Below, piece by piece: positions 43,175 to 51,879 of a stretch of DNA of 64,000 nt. The number at the start of each line of letters is the position of its first letter. The stretch's first letter is position 1. The translations under genes were made by a program, and so were the position numbers. The stretch comes from JAXLQL01 sp046331625 (GTDB lineage: Bacteria > Acidobacteriota > Terriglobia > Bryobacterales > Bryobacteraceae), in assembly GCA_046331625.1 (NCBI GenBank), contig JAXLQL010000001.1:186001-250000 (forward strand). Direction: 5' to 3'. The notes under the pieces are model-generated. The model saw nothing but the letters and a program-made list of their open reading frames with translations, was not told where the DNA came from and made no database searches.

Positions 43175-44515
43175 ATGAGAAGGCATACTGCGGTTCTCAC
43201 CGCAAAGACAGTTCTAATATTGGGCACGATCCCATTGGTAATCATCGGCAAACAAACCGGCGCGGACCCCGGCTACACGTCAGGCCCTGGTGAGGATCCG
43301 CAAGGTTGCGCAACCGCTCGCTGCCATACCGGCACCGGCAATCCCACTCGCGGCAGCGGCGTCGAGATCGATTTTGGCGGCGGCACCACTTACACCCCAG
43401 GGGTCAAGCAGCGCTGGACCATCCGCGTGACCGGTGCTTCGACGGCAGCCTATGGGTTCGAAGTTTCCGCCCGGTTGGCGAATAACCAGCAGGCCGGATC
43501 ATTCGCTTCGGTCAACGCCGAAACTCAGGTGATCTGTGCCGACGGCCGTGAAAAGCCCTGTCGACCGGACGCGAACGTGGAATATCCCACCCACACCAAT
43601 CCCAAGCGCGGTGACAACTCCTTCGAAATCGAGTGGACTCCACCGGCAACCGCATCGGGCGATATCAAGGTATTCGCCGCCGGCAATGCGGCCAATGGAA
43701 ACCGTAGCGAAAACGGCGACCGCATCTTCCTCAACAATTTCACGCTTACCCCCGCCGCCCCGGCACAGAAGCCCGAGATTCGCTCGGAGCAGCCCATTCT
43801 ACAGTCGTTCAGCGACAAAGCCGCGCTCAGCTCCGGCACTTGGCTGCAGATCTTCGGGACCAATCTCTCGCCGACCACGCGCTCGTGGGCGGGCGGAGAT
43901 TTCACCGAGAACGGCACGCTGGGGCCCACATCGCTGGATGGGATCAGCGTCAAGATCAACGGGAAGAACGGCTTCATCAACTACATCAGCCCGACGCAGA
44001 TCAACGTGAACTCGCCTGACGACGACTCCGTTGGCCCGGTGGATGTGGAAGTGATCAATCCCGCGGGTTCGAGCAAGACCACCATCACGAAAACCAAGGT
44101 TTCTCCGGCCATGCTGACCACCCCGGCTTTCAACGTCGGCGGAAAGCAATACGTGGCAGCGCTCCATCTCGATCAAACCACGTTCGTCGGCCGCGCCAAT
44201 CTGATCGCCGGAGCTCCGTTCAAGCCCGCCGCGGCGGGCGAAAAAATCATCATCTACGCCGTGGGCTGCGGACCGACAAATCCCGCTTCGCCCGCTGGCC
44301 GAGTGGTTTCCGAAATCCGGAACCTCGCCTCACCCGTGCAAGTTCGTTTCGGACAAACAGTCGCCACGAGCGTCCAGGCGTTTCTCACGCCGCCGTTCGT
44401 CGGGCTGTGCCGTATCGATGTAACCGTACCCAACGTTGCCTCGGGCGACATCGCGATCGAGACTACGATCGACGGAGTTGCCACGGGGCAGAACTTATTC
44501 ACAACCATCCAATGA
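43175..44515 (+). CDS. Exported protein with Reeler-like domain, CxxCH site and Solibacter-type C-terminal domain
   Basis: 446 residues from ATG 43175. Signal segment VLILGTIPLVIIG. The mature start holds GCATARCHTGTG, a CxxCH-like site (here C-x3-RCH), then a beta domain resembling Reeler/choice-of-anchor V proteins (YGFEVSARLANNQQAGSF, NSFEIEWTPPATASGDIK, FAAGNAANGN). The C-terminal half (FGTNLSPTTRSW, LDGISVKINGK, YISPTQINVNSPDD, AVGCGPTNPASPAG) is the IPT/TIG-like domain first noted in Solibacter (TIGR03437). Likely extracellular or outer-surface adhesion. An inverted repeat ACTTGAA/TTCAAGT (43147-43170) precedes the gene. Paralogue of the next gene. Confidence 0.8.
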   Translation: MRRHTAVLTAKTVLILGTIPLVIIGKQTGADPGYTSGPGEDPQGCATARCHTGTGNPTRGSGVEIDFGGGTTYTPGVKQRWTIRVTGASTAAYGFEVSARLANNQQAGSFASVNAETQVICADGREKPCRPDANVEYPTHTNPKRGDNSFEIEWTPPATASGDIKVFAAGNAANGNRSENGDRIFLNNFTLTPAAPAQKPEIRSEQPILQSFSDKAALSSGTWLQIFGTNLSPTTRSWAGGDFTENGTLGPTSLDGISVKINGKNGFINYISPTQINVNSPDDDSVGPVDVEVINPAGSSKTTITKTKVSPAMLTTPAFNVGGKQYVAALHLDQTTFVGRANLIAGAPFKPAAAGEKIIIYAVGCGPTNPASPAGRVVSEIRNLASPVQVRFGQTVATSVQAFLTPPFVGLCRIDVTVPNVASGDIAIETTIDGVATGQNLFTTIQ

Positions 44516-44531
44516 CAAGGAGAATTCGCCC

Positions 44532-45887
44532 GTGAGTATTCGCTCGAGTCTCTCGAAGCTCGCCCTCGGCGCCGCCCTGGCCGCCCTGCCGTCCACCCTA
44601 CTCGCCTTCAGTGCCGGTCCGCCGGCCCTGCGCGCCGGTGTGCCGTCTGACGCCACCGGCACCACCTGCACCGCCTGCCACCGTACTTTTGACCTCAACT
44701 CGGGAGCCGGCAAGCTCACCGTCTTTGCCCGGCCGTACAAGCCCGGCGTGAAGCAGACGATTCGAGTTCTGCTCCAGGATCCGCAAGCCAGCAAGTGGGG
44801 CTTCGAATTGACCGCCCGCTTCGTTTCCGATGAAACCAAGCAGGCCGGAACGTTTACTCCCACCGACGCCATTCGCGTAGTCTGCGCCGCCGGAACGCCG
44901 GCCCCGTGTGCGGGCACAACCGAGTTCGCCACCCATAACCTCACGTCGAACTTCGCGGGCCAACGCACGAGCAACATGTGGGAGATCGAGTGGACTCCTC
45001 CGATGGATGGCGGCGAGGTCATCTTCTACGCCGCCGGTAACGCCGCCAACAACAACAGCAATAACCAAGGCGACTACATCTACAACACGAACGTCAAAGT
45101 GGCCGCCGAGAGCTGCAATCTCACCGGCACGCCTCGCATCTCCGCCATCCGCAACGGCGCCTCGTTCGATGACCGCTCCATCGGCATGAACTCGATCATC
45201 ACTCTCGGCGGCACCGGATTCCAGGCGGCGGGCCAAAACCGCACAGCCGGACTCGAAGACTTCGAAAACAGCAGTTTCCCGAAGGAACTGGCCTGCATGG
45301 CTGTCGAGGTTGGAACCACGCGCGCACCGGTGCTGTTCGTCAACCCGACGCAGATCAACGCCCAAGTGCCCAGTCTCACGGCGTTCGGCAACACTCCGGT
45401 CCGAGTAGTACTCAATCCGGGCACTTCGCGCGAGATCAAGAGCGACCCGGTCAACATCCCGCTTACCGAGTACTCTCCCGGCTTCTTCCGCCTGCTGCCC
45501 ACGCCGTGCATCGCGGCTGTCAACGTAGCAGACGGATCTCTGTCCGGCGACCCCGACCTCTTCCCCAACGTGCGGCCATCCAAGGTAGGTGAAATCGTGG
45601 CCCTCTACGCCACTGGCCTCGGACAGCTCGAGCCGTTCTACCAGTCCGGCGAAATCATTCCGGGCGCCGCCAAGGCAAAGTTCGACGTCAAACTCACTTG
45701 GGAAGGTGTCACCATGAGCGCCGCGGACGTGCTGTACATCGGCTCCACCGCGGGCGGCATCAGCGGCTTGTACCAGATCAACATCCGCGTTCCCGCTAAC
45801 GCGAAGGTAGGCCAGAACAACCAGGTCCGGATCGTCACCCCTGACGGCCGCACTTCGGCTGACAACACCGTGTTGTTCATCAAGTAA
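44532..45887 (+). CDS. Exported protein with CxxCH site, Reeler-like and Solibacter-type domains
   Basis: 451 residues from GTG 44532, preceded by AAGGAGA. Signal LSKLALGAALAALPSTLLA, then CTACHRTFDLN, a true CxxCH haem c motif, so a haem may bind. A Reeler-like beta domain follows (WGFELTARFVSDETKQAGTF, MWEIEWTPPMDGGEVIFYAA), then the Solibacter-type C-terminal domain (ITLGGTGFQAAGQNRT, FVNPTQINAQVPSL, VALYATGLGQLEPF, GLYQINIRVPANAKVG). It lies 16 bases after its paralogue and ends before a strong terminator, so the two form a small operon. They probably act as a surface pair; electron transfer is possible only for this one. Confidence 0.82.
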   Translation: MSIRSSLSKLALGAALAALPSTLLAFSAGPPALRAGVPSDATGTTCTACHRTFDLNSGAGKLTVFARPYKPGVKQTIRVLLQDPQASKWGFELTARFVSDETKQAGTFTPTDAIRVVCAAGTPAPCAGTTEFATHNLTSNFAGQRTSNMWEIEWTPPMDGGEVIFYAAGNAANNNSNNQGDYIYNTNVKVAAESCNLTGTPRISAIRNGASFDDRSIGMNSIITLGGTGFQAAGQNRTAGLEDFENSSFPKELACMAVEVGTTRAPVLFVNPTQINAQVPSLTAFGNTPVRVVLNPGTSREIKSDPVNIPLTEYSPGFFRLLPTPCIAAVNVADGSLSGDPDLFPNVRPSKVGEIVALYATGLGQLEPFYQSGEIIPGAAKAKFDVKLTWEGVTMSAADVLYIGSTAGGISGLYQINIRVPANAKVGQNNQVRIVTPDGRTSADNTVLFIK

Positions 45888-45904
45888 GCAACGTTGTCAC
45901 GATC

Positions 45905-45941
45905 GGGCCACCGTGTGAAAACACGGTGGCCCTTTGCTTTT
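45905..45941 (+). terminator. Rho-independent terminator of the surface-protein operon
   Basis: GGGCCACCGTGT (45905-45916), loop GAAA, ACACGGTGGCCC (45921-45932) and then TTTGCTTTT. The 12-bp stem is perfect and the loop is a stable GNRA tetraloop. It lies 18 bases after the stop of the gene ending at 45887. Confidence 0.93.
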
Positions 45942-45961
45942 CCAGCTATCATGAACAAGAG

Positions 45962-46924
45962 ATGAACGTGGAGCAGGAAACCACCGCGTCAGCGGCGCAG
46001 ATTCACCTGCTCGAGGAGTCTTTGAGCGAGGTTTTGCGCGGCAAGGAAGAAGTGATTCGCATGTCGCTCGTGTGCCTCATCGCCAAGGGGCACCTGCTCA
46101 TTGAAGACGTTCCCGGGGTGGGAAAGACCACGCTCGCGCATGCGCTTGCCAACAGCGTGAGGTGCCAGTTCCACCGGCTCCAGTTCACAGCCGACCTGCT
46201 GCCTGGGGACGTGCTCGGCGTCACTATCTACAACGCCCAGACGCAGCAATTCGAATTCAAGCGCGGCCCGATCTTCACCAATTTCCTGCTCGCCGACGAA
46301 ATCAACCGGTCCACGCCGAAGACCCAATCGGCGCTGCTCGAGGCAATGAACGAGACGCAGGTCACCATCGACGGCTACTCCTATCCGCTCGAGGCTCCGT
46401 TCATGGTGATCGCCACCCAGAATCCGGTGGAGCATCACGGCACCTATCCGCTGCCGGAGTCCCAACTCGACCGCTTCCTGCTGCGCCTGCGCATCGGCTA
46501 TCCCGACGCCCGCAGCGAGCGCGCCATCCTCCGCCAGCAAGACCACGCCGCAACGCCGCTCTCGCGCGAAGGAATCCTTTCGGCCCACGACGTTTTGACG
46601 CTGCAGCAGCAGGCTTCGACTGTTTCGGTCGACGATTCTCTGATCGACTACGTGCTCGCCATCGCCGACAAGACGCGCAATCACGAACGGCTCTCGCTCG
46701 GCGTCAGTCCGCGCGGCACGCAGGCGCTGTATCGAGCCGCCCAGGCGCTCGCCGTCGTGGAAGGCCGCGACTACGTCGTCCCGGGAGACGTCAAGCGGCT
46801 GGTGGTTCCAGTGTGGGCGCACCGCGTAGTGGTGAACTCGCGCGTTTCGCTTTCGCAGCGCGGCGCCGATACCGCCGCCCGCATCCTCGAAGAAATTCTG
46901 ACCCTGGTAGACGTTCCTCTGTAA
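45962..46924 (+). CDS. MoxR-type AAA+ ATPase
   Basis: 320 residues from ATG 45962. Conserved MoxR features are IEDVPGVGKTTLAHALA (Walker A), FTADLLPGDVLGV, FLLADEINRSTPKTQSALLEAM (Walker B; cited partly), QNPVEHHGTYPLPESQLDRF and the C-terminal lid SLGVSPRGTQALYRAAQAL. MoxR ATPases act as chaperones that insert cofactors or activate VWA-domain partners. The usual DUF58 and VWA neighbours are missing here; instead a YchF-like gene follows after 10 bases. TATCAT lies 10 bases before the ATG and only a weak AAGAG ribosome site is present. Confidence 0.9.
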   Translation: MNVEQETTASAAQIHLLEESLSEVLRGKEEVIRMSLVCLIAKGHLLIEDVPGVGKTTLAHALANSVRCQFHRLQFTADLLPGDVLGVTIYNAQTQQFEFKRGPIFTNFLLADEINRSTPKTQSALLEAMNETQVTIDGYSYPLEAPFMVIATQNPVEHHGTYPLPESQLDRFLLRLRIGYPDARSERAILRQQDHAATPLSREGILSAHDVLTLQQQASTVSVDDSLIDYVLAIADKTRNHERLSLGVSPRGTQALYRAAQALAVVEGRDYVVPGDVKRLVVPVWAHRVVVNSRVSLSQRGADTAARILEEILTLVDVPL

Positions 46925-46934
46925 ATACTCCCTC

Positions 46935-48008
46935 ATGAAAACAGCGATTGTCGGCCTGCCGATGGTAGGCAAGTCTTCTCTCTTCACGATCCTCACCGGC
47001 GTTCACGACTCGGCTCGCATCGGCGCCATGGAAGTGCGCGTCGGCGTGGCCAAAGTGCCCGACCCGCGGCTTGGCGCGCTGGCGGCCATCTTCCAACCGC
47101 CCAAGGTTACGCACGCCACCGTCGAGTATCTCGACTCGCCGGCGATTTCGAAGGAGTCGCTCCGCGAGCAAAGCTTTCTCGCCAGCCTCCGCGTGGTGGA
47201 CGCATTCGCCCACGTACTGCGCGTGTTCGACGATGACACCGTGCCGCACGAGAAGGGCTCGGTCGATCCCGTGCGCGACGCCGACGACGTCGACACCGAA
47301 TTGATCATCAGCGACCTTGTGGTGGTGGAAAAACGCCTCGAGCGCGTTGACAAGGATCGCAAGAAGATCAAGAGCGCAGACCTCGACCGCGAGCACGAAC
47401 TCCTCATCCAGTGCAAGGCGCTGCTCGAAGACGGCAAGCCCCTGCGTACTCTCGAGCTTTCCGGCGCCGAAGAGAAGCTTCTCCGCGGCTTCCAGTTCCT
47501 CTCGCAGAAGCCCATGCTCTACGTGCTCAACCTCGGCGAGGCCGATGCACCCAAGCTCCACGAGGTGGAAGAGAAGTTCCGCAGCGGACCGCTCGGCGGC
47601 CGCCCGCAGACTGGCATCGCCGCCGTGTGCGGCAAGATCGAAGCCGAGTTGGCGGAGCTCACCGGAGATGACGCTCGCGAGGTGATGGAAAGCTACGGGC
47701 TGAAGGAGCCCGGACTCGACCGTGTGATCACCGGTACGTACGATCTGCTCGGGCTCATGTCGTTCCTGACCGCCGGCGATACCGAGGTCCGCGCGTGGAC
47801 CGTTCGTAAGCACAGCCGCGCGCAAGAAGCCGCCGGAGCCATCCACTCCGACTTCGAAAAGAAGTTCATCCGCGCCGAAGTGGTCAACTGGAAAGACCTC
47901 GTCGACGGCGGCGGCTACTCGGGCCTCCGCGGCAGCAACTTGTTACGGCTGGAAGGAAAGGATTACATTGTCAAAGACGGCGACGTGCTGGTGATCCGGC
48001 ACAGTTAG
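46935..48008 (+). CDS. ychF: YchF/Ola1-type ATPase
   Basis: 357 residues. N-terminal P-loop VGLPMVGKSSLFTILTG and VEYLDSPAISKESLREQSF; the G4 specificity motif is read as LNLGEADA rather than NKxD, as in YchF proteins that prefer ATP. The coiled-coil insert (ERVDKDRKKIKSADLDRE) is present, and a C-terminal TGS domain ends GKDYIVKDGDVLVIRHS. YchF binds ribosomes and is involved in stress responses. It is one of the more divergent members, for instance MVGKSS in place of the more usual NVGKST. Confidence 0.88.
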   Translation: MKTAIVGLPMVGKSSLFTILTGVHDSARIGAMEVRVGVAKVPDPRLGALAAIFQPPKVTHATVEYLDSPAISKESLREQSFLASLRVVDAFAHVLRVFDDDTVPHEKGSVDPVRDADDVDTELIISDLVVVEKRLERVDKDRKKIKSADLDREHELLIQCKALLEDGKPLRTLELSGAEEKLLRGFQFLSQKPMLYVLNLGEADAPKLHEVEEKFRSGPLGGRPQTGIAAVCGKIEAELAELTGDDAREVMESYGLKEPGLDRVITGTYDLLGLMSFLTAGDTEVRAWTVRKHSRAQEAAGAIHSDFEKKFIRAEVVNWKDLVDGGGYSGLRGSNLLRLEGKDYIVKDGDVLVIRHS

Positions 48009-48051
48009 CCGAAATGACGGCGGTCAGGTTTCCGCCGCAGAGGTATCGAAG

Positions 48052-48570
48052 ATGCGTCCTGAGCGAGTGCTCGCCGTAGCCTGCTTGCTTTTGGCACTGG
48101 TTCCCGCAGCGGAGGCCAAGAAGAAGTTCAAGCATCCTCTCGGCTTTCGTGTGGAACTGCCCGACGGTTGGAATGTGGAGCCGGCCGAACTCGGCGCCAC
48201 GCTGCTGCCTCCTGGAGTGAAGGTCGACCCCAATCACGAGAGCAACCCGGAGGTCTACTCGGTGTGGTCTCCCGAAGAGGACAAGACGAACGAGCAGGAA
48301 TACATTCAATCCCTGCGCGACCGCTTCAAGGCCACGAGAGTGGAAGTGGACCGCGGCGGCGATCTGGAAGGATTCTCAACACCCGGGCGGCCGGGCGTGA
48401 TTTACACCTTCGACTTCATCCATCCCGAGCGCAAGATCCCATACCGGGTCCGCGTGTTCGCCATACAGCACCGTGGCCGTCCGCTGTTCCTCACAGCGAC
48501 CGGGCAGCGCGACAAACTGCTGGCACGCGATATGGCTCTGAGAATGATCGCGCGTAGTGTCGAATGGTAA
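48052..48570 (+). CDS. Small secreted protein of unknown function
   Basis: 172 residues with a signal peptide (VLAVACLLLALVPAAEA). The mature part starts KKKFKHPLGFRVELPDGWNVEP and continues as a compact alpha/beta protein (EEDKTNEQEYIQSLRDRF, GVIYTFDFIHPERKIPYRVR). This recalls proteins of the PsbP/DUF1795-like fold, where a lipoprotein binds hydrophobic partners, but I am not certain. Its last seven codons lie inside the first copy of a 201-base direct repeat (48551 on), so the repeat boundary and the gene end coincide. It follows ychF by 43 bases. Confidence 0.75.
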   Translation: MRPERVLAVACLLLALVPAAEAKKKFKHPLGFRVELPDGWNVEPAELGATLLPPGVKVDPNHESNPEVYSVWSPEEDKTNEQEYIQSLRDRFKATRVEVDRGGDLEGFSTPGRPGVIYTFDFIHPERKIPYRVRVFAIQHRGRPLFLTATGQRDKLLARDMALRMIARSVEW

Positions 48571-48952
48571 GCGAGCGGGCCATGGTTCCGTTGTGGACTG
48601 AGTCATCGAGCCACGCGAATGGCGGGTACCGTGTGCTTCGCTGGGGCTGAGAAGTCCCGGCCGCTGCCACTGGTGGCGCGCGGCGAGCAGCTCCGGCGCA
48701 CCGAACAACCGCGCCTGGCGACGTTTTCGGCAAACATGCTCGTTACGGGCGCGCGTAGTGGGGAATGGTAAGCGAGCGGGCCAAGGTTCCGTTGTGGACT
48801 TAGGTCATCGAGCCGAGTGACGGGTACGGTCTGCTTCGATGGGGCTGGGATGTCCCGGCCGCTGCCATTGGTGGCGGGTGGCGAGCGGCTCCGGCGCACC
48901 AAACAACGGGCACCTCCTTTCGGTGGACATGCTCCTACCGCCCAGAGGGCGC
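48551..48952 (+). repeat. 201-base direct repeat, two tandem copies
   Basis: Copy 1 starts at 48551 (CGCGTAGTGTCGAATGGTAA) and copy 2 at 48752 (CGCGTAGTGGGGAATGGTAA); matches continue through GCGAGCGGGCCA, GGTTCCGTTGTGGACT, CCGGCCGCTGCCA and CTCCGGCGCACC. Identity looks like 80-85 percent by eye. The first copy includes the last codons of the secreted-protein gene. The rest of the gap, 48953-49144, contains another short palindromic stretch (GCGAGACTGAAGCTCG near 49001) and no gene that I can support. Confidence 0.7.
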
Positions 48953-49144
48953 GCTTCGATTCGAGTGATGGTTTCGGTTCCTGCGACGCCAGCCGGAGTG
49001 CGAGACTGAAGCTCGTACGCCGGCGAGGAACCGCGCATGAGGAAGCGGGAGTGACGCTGGAGCGCGACAAGGCGTGCGCGCCGCGGATCACAACCGCGAG
49101 TCTTTGGAGAAGCCCAGGTAGGCCCAAGCCGGCTCGAGCAGCCC

Positions 49145-49666
49145 CTACACCACCCAGAGATACACGGGATGGCGGTGCTTGCGGACTACCTTCCTCGGCT
49201 TCCAATCGCCCATCCCGTTGAAGTGATAGGCGACGATCCGTGTGCCCGGCTTCAATTCGGCTTGCAGCTTGGGCTTGAGCTTCGCGATCACTGCTGTGAA
49301 CAGATACAGCGTCACCACCGTCGCACTGCTCACGTCGGCCTGGTGAAAATCCTGCTCGACAAATCGCACGCGGTCACTCACACCGGCCGCGCGAGCCGCC
49401 TCAGAGGCTTCACTGATCCGCTCCGGTTCGATGTCGATCCCGACGCCGCGCGCTCCGAACTTCTTGGCGGCCATGTTGATAATGCGGCCGTCGCCGCAGC
49501 CCAGGTCATACACCACGTCGTCCCGCGTTACGCGCGCCAGCCGCAGCATCGTCTCGATCACTTCGTCCGGTGACGGCACCCACGGTGTTTCACCGCGGCT
49601 TTCTTCATACTGCGCCAACGCAACCGGCGCCAGCACGGACTGCAGGAACAATCTGCGATGCATCAT
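49145..49666 (-). CDS. SAM-dependent methyltransferase-like protein with export signal
   Basis: 173 residues. An export-type leader (MMHRRLFLQSVLAPVALAQ) precedes a class I methyltransferase core: YDLGCGDGRIINMAAK (motif I), GVGIDIEPERI (motif II), VRFVEQDF (motif III) and VVTLYLF. The fold should bind S-adenosylmethionine, yet the leader would send it out of the cytoplasm, where SAM is not normally available. It may be membrane-anchored with its active site inside, or the start may be misassigned. The C-terminal part is short for this class. The ATG overlaps the stop of the GH42-like gene (ATGA). Confidence 0.78.
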   Translation of the reverse strand: MMHRRLFLQSVLAPVALAQYEESRGETPWVPSPDEVIETMLRLARVTRDDVVYDLGCGDGRIINMAAKKFGARGVGIDIEPERISEASEAARAAGVSDRVRFVEQDFHQADVSSATVVTLYLFTAVIAKLKPKLQAELKPGTRIVAYHFNGMGDWKPRKVVRKHRHPVYLWVV

Positions 49667-51879
49667 TCCATTTTCGGCTCATACGGGCCGATGGTCACGA
49701 CCTTCCCCGAAGCCAGCTTCACCGTCGCGGGTTTGCCATCGAAGTTCAGCAATGCGAGTTTCCCATTCTCGAGCACACTCCAGTAGACCGTGTCCGGCTT
49801 CTGCATTCGAAGCGCCGCCTGCACCCGCGGATGGATCCCTGGGGTCTTCAGCACCAGATCGCGCACCCACTCGGCGTAATGCCGCGCCGGGACCACATCG
49901 CCCCGCCACAGGATCACTCTTCCCTTCCCCGTATCGCCTTCGAGCCACTTCGCCGCGATCGAGCCGTCGCCTTCCACGGTCACCGGATTTCCCCGAGGCC
50001 GCGGGGCGAACACGAGCGTGCCACCGTTGCGGACCCATTGGTCCATTCGCTCGAGCACCGGCTTCTCGACGATGGCGCCCCACAGAAACAGCAGAACCTT
50101 GTACCGGTCGAGCGCTCCGTCTAGAATCATCTGTTCGCTCGCGTAGTCAAAGTCGACCTGCTCGCGCAAGGTGCGGCCGACCGTGAAGAACGTCGACGCC
50201 CAGCGATAACGCAGCACCTCGTCGTCGAGCTTCAGCGCCGTATCGGGATAGTAGGCCGCCACGTCGATCACCGGCTTGGCTCGCTGATCCAGCATCTTCG
50301 CATTGCGGACCCAGGCATCGATCGCCTGATCATTCGAGGCCAGGTTGCTGATGTAGTAGAAGAGGTGCACCGCTCCCGTGGTCACGGCGTTGTAGAGTCG
50401 CGCCATCACGCCGCGCTTGCTGCCGTACCCACCGGGCTCATAGCCAAGTGCAGCCCCGTAGAATCGCGCCGCGGAGTTGGCCATCCGCGTGATTGTGAAG
50501 TTGTCAGGAAAATCGTCGCTCTCGTTGGTGAGGCGGATTCCGCCCTGCACGCGTGACATGCTCCGCGCCTGAAAGCTGTAGTCTGTTCCGATGGGCACCG
50601 GACCCCATCCGCCCGACGACTGGTGAATCGGCTTGCCCGGCAGCGCCGCGCGCGACCAGATGGCCCACTTCTCGCACCAATCGCTCATCGCGCCCATGTA
50701 CCAATTGGCGAAATCGATCCGCTGGCGGCGGGTGAGCGCATTTTCCGGCAGGAACGTCTGCACGTCAGCGAAAGAGCCGAACTTCGCTCCCCACGCTTCA
50801 TTCAACTTCGCGATCTCGCCGTACTCGAGCCGCATGTGGTCGCGAAACGACTGCTTCGCCAAGTCGTCGCCCGCCCAATAACCAATATGCGTATGACTCT
50901 GGCGGAACCCATATCCCGGTCCGCGCGCCGGATATTGGGCCTCGCCATAGTCGCCACTCGGACCGAGCCGGATCCCGAGCAGCGACGCTCGCGTGCCATA
51001 GTGTTTGCCGAACTCCTCGATGAAGTGCTTGGCGTACTCAGTCTGCAGCGGATGAAAGATCGACTGGGTGTCATGCACGACGCCGTGTTCGAGGCACCGG
51101 AAGCCGTAGTTGTCTTTCGAATCGTAGAACCACTTGGGAAGCGCATAGCCCGATCCGGCGAGCAGCATCGGAAACCACTGCAAGCCTTGCTTCTCGATCT
51201 CGCCGAGAATCGCGTCATAGAAGCTCCAGTCATAGACGCCTTGCTGGCGCTCCACGTGGCCCCAGCGCACGTAGGTCTCGACGGCGTTGAAGCCGAGCGC
51301 GCGCAGCAGTGGAGCTTGATTGCGGATGCCCGCGAGCGCCTGTTCCACTTGTTCCGGAGAGGTGGCGTCGCCTGGCACGGAACTGACGCGCTCGCCCGCG
51401 ACGGCAAACTTCACCGCGGGTTCCACCAGCGGCGCAGGCTCGGTCGGAGGTTTTTCATCGGTGACGGCGATGCTGCGCACATGGTCGAGCCCCTCGATGG
51501 CGAGCTTCTTTGGGGCGCCTGTGTCGAATTGAAAAACCGACCTACGCACCTTGCCCGAATTCACGCGGGCGGGTCCCCACTGGCGTGTCTCGGCCACGCC
51601 GGGCGATAGAGTGATCAAGCTGTAGCCACGGTCCAGGAACTCGATCACGAGCCATTGCGGACCGGCGCCTGCGGCGTCGATCTCCAAGCGAAACGCCGCT
51701 CGGGAGTACATGTCGTCGCTCGGCTTGATCCGCGCCACACCCTGTTCGATGCGCCAGGGGGAACTCGCCTTGTCGACGCGTATGCCGGCCTCCCGTGAGG
51801 TTGGCGACGCGTCCCATCGCGCGAGTTCTTTGCCGGACGCCGCTGCCGCCAACGCGGCGATTGCGAAGGCGAGTCTCAT
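49663..51879 (-). CDS. GH42-like glycoside hydrolase, exported
   Basis: 738 residues from ATG 51879, GGAG 7 bases upstream. Signal MRLAFAIAALAAAASG, a beta-sandwich-like N-terminal domain (to about 150), then a TIM barrel with FNAVETYVRWGHVERQQGVYDW, LGIRLGPSGDYGEAQYP (probable acid/base Glu) and IRLTNESDDFPDNFTITRM (candidate nucleophile). A C-terminal Rossmann-like beta-galactosidase trimerisation domain follows (LLFLWGAIVEKPVLERMDQW). The family cleaves beta-galactosides or related oligosaccharides. The exact substrate is not inferred. It is the middle gene of a tightly overlapping trio with the flavin/F420 oxidoreductase-like gene and the methyltransferase. Confidence 0.78.
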   Translation of the reverse strand: MRLAFAIAALAAAASGKELARWDASPTSREAGIRVDKASSPWRIEQGVARIKPSDDMYSRAAFRLEIDAAGAGPQWLVIEFLDRGYSLITLSPGVAETRQWGPARVNSGKVRRSVFQFDTGAPKKLAIEGLDHVRSIAVTDEKPPTEPAPLVEPAVKFAVAGERVSSVPGDATSPEQVEQALAGIRNQAPLLRALGFNAVETYVRWGHVERQQGVYDWSFYDAILGEIEKQGLQWFPMLLAGSGYALPKWFYDSKDNYGFRCLEHGVVHDTQSIFHPLQTEYAKHFIEEFGKHYGTRASLLGIRLGPSGDYGEAQYPARGPGYGFRQSHTHIGYWAGDDLAKQSFRDHMRLEYGEIAKLNEAWGAKFGSFADVQTFLPENALTRRQRIDFANWYMGAMSDWCEKWAIWSRAALPGKPIHQSSGGWGPVPIGTDYSFQARSMSRVQGGIRLTNESDDFPDNFTITRMANSAARFYGAALGYEPGGYGSKRGVMARLYNAVTTGAVHLFYYISNLASNDQAIDAWVRNAKMLDQRAKPVIDVAAYYPDTALKLDDEVLRYRWASTFFTVGRTLREQVDFDYASEQMILDGALDRYKVLLFLWGAIVEKPVLERMDQWVRNGGTLVFAPRPRGNPVTVEGDGSIAAKWLEGDTGKGRVILWRGDVVPARHYAEWVRDLVLKTPGIHPRVQAALRMQKPDTVYWSVLENGKLALLNFDGKPATVKLASGKVVTIGPYEPKME

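Noticed and set aside
48603..49205. A 200-codon minus-strand frame with an internal repeat
   Set aside because: The protein repeat is just the 201-base DNA repeat translated twice; Ser/Arg-rich composition and no ribosome site.
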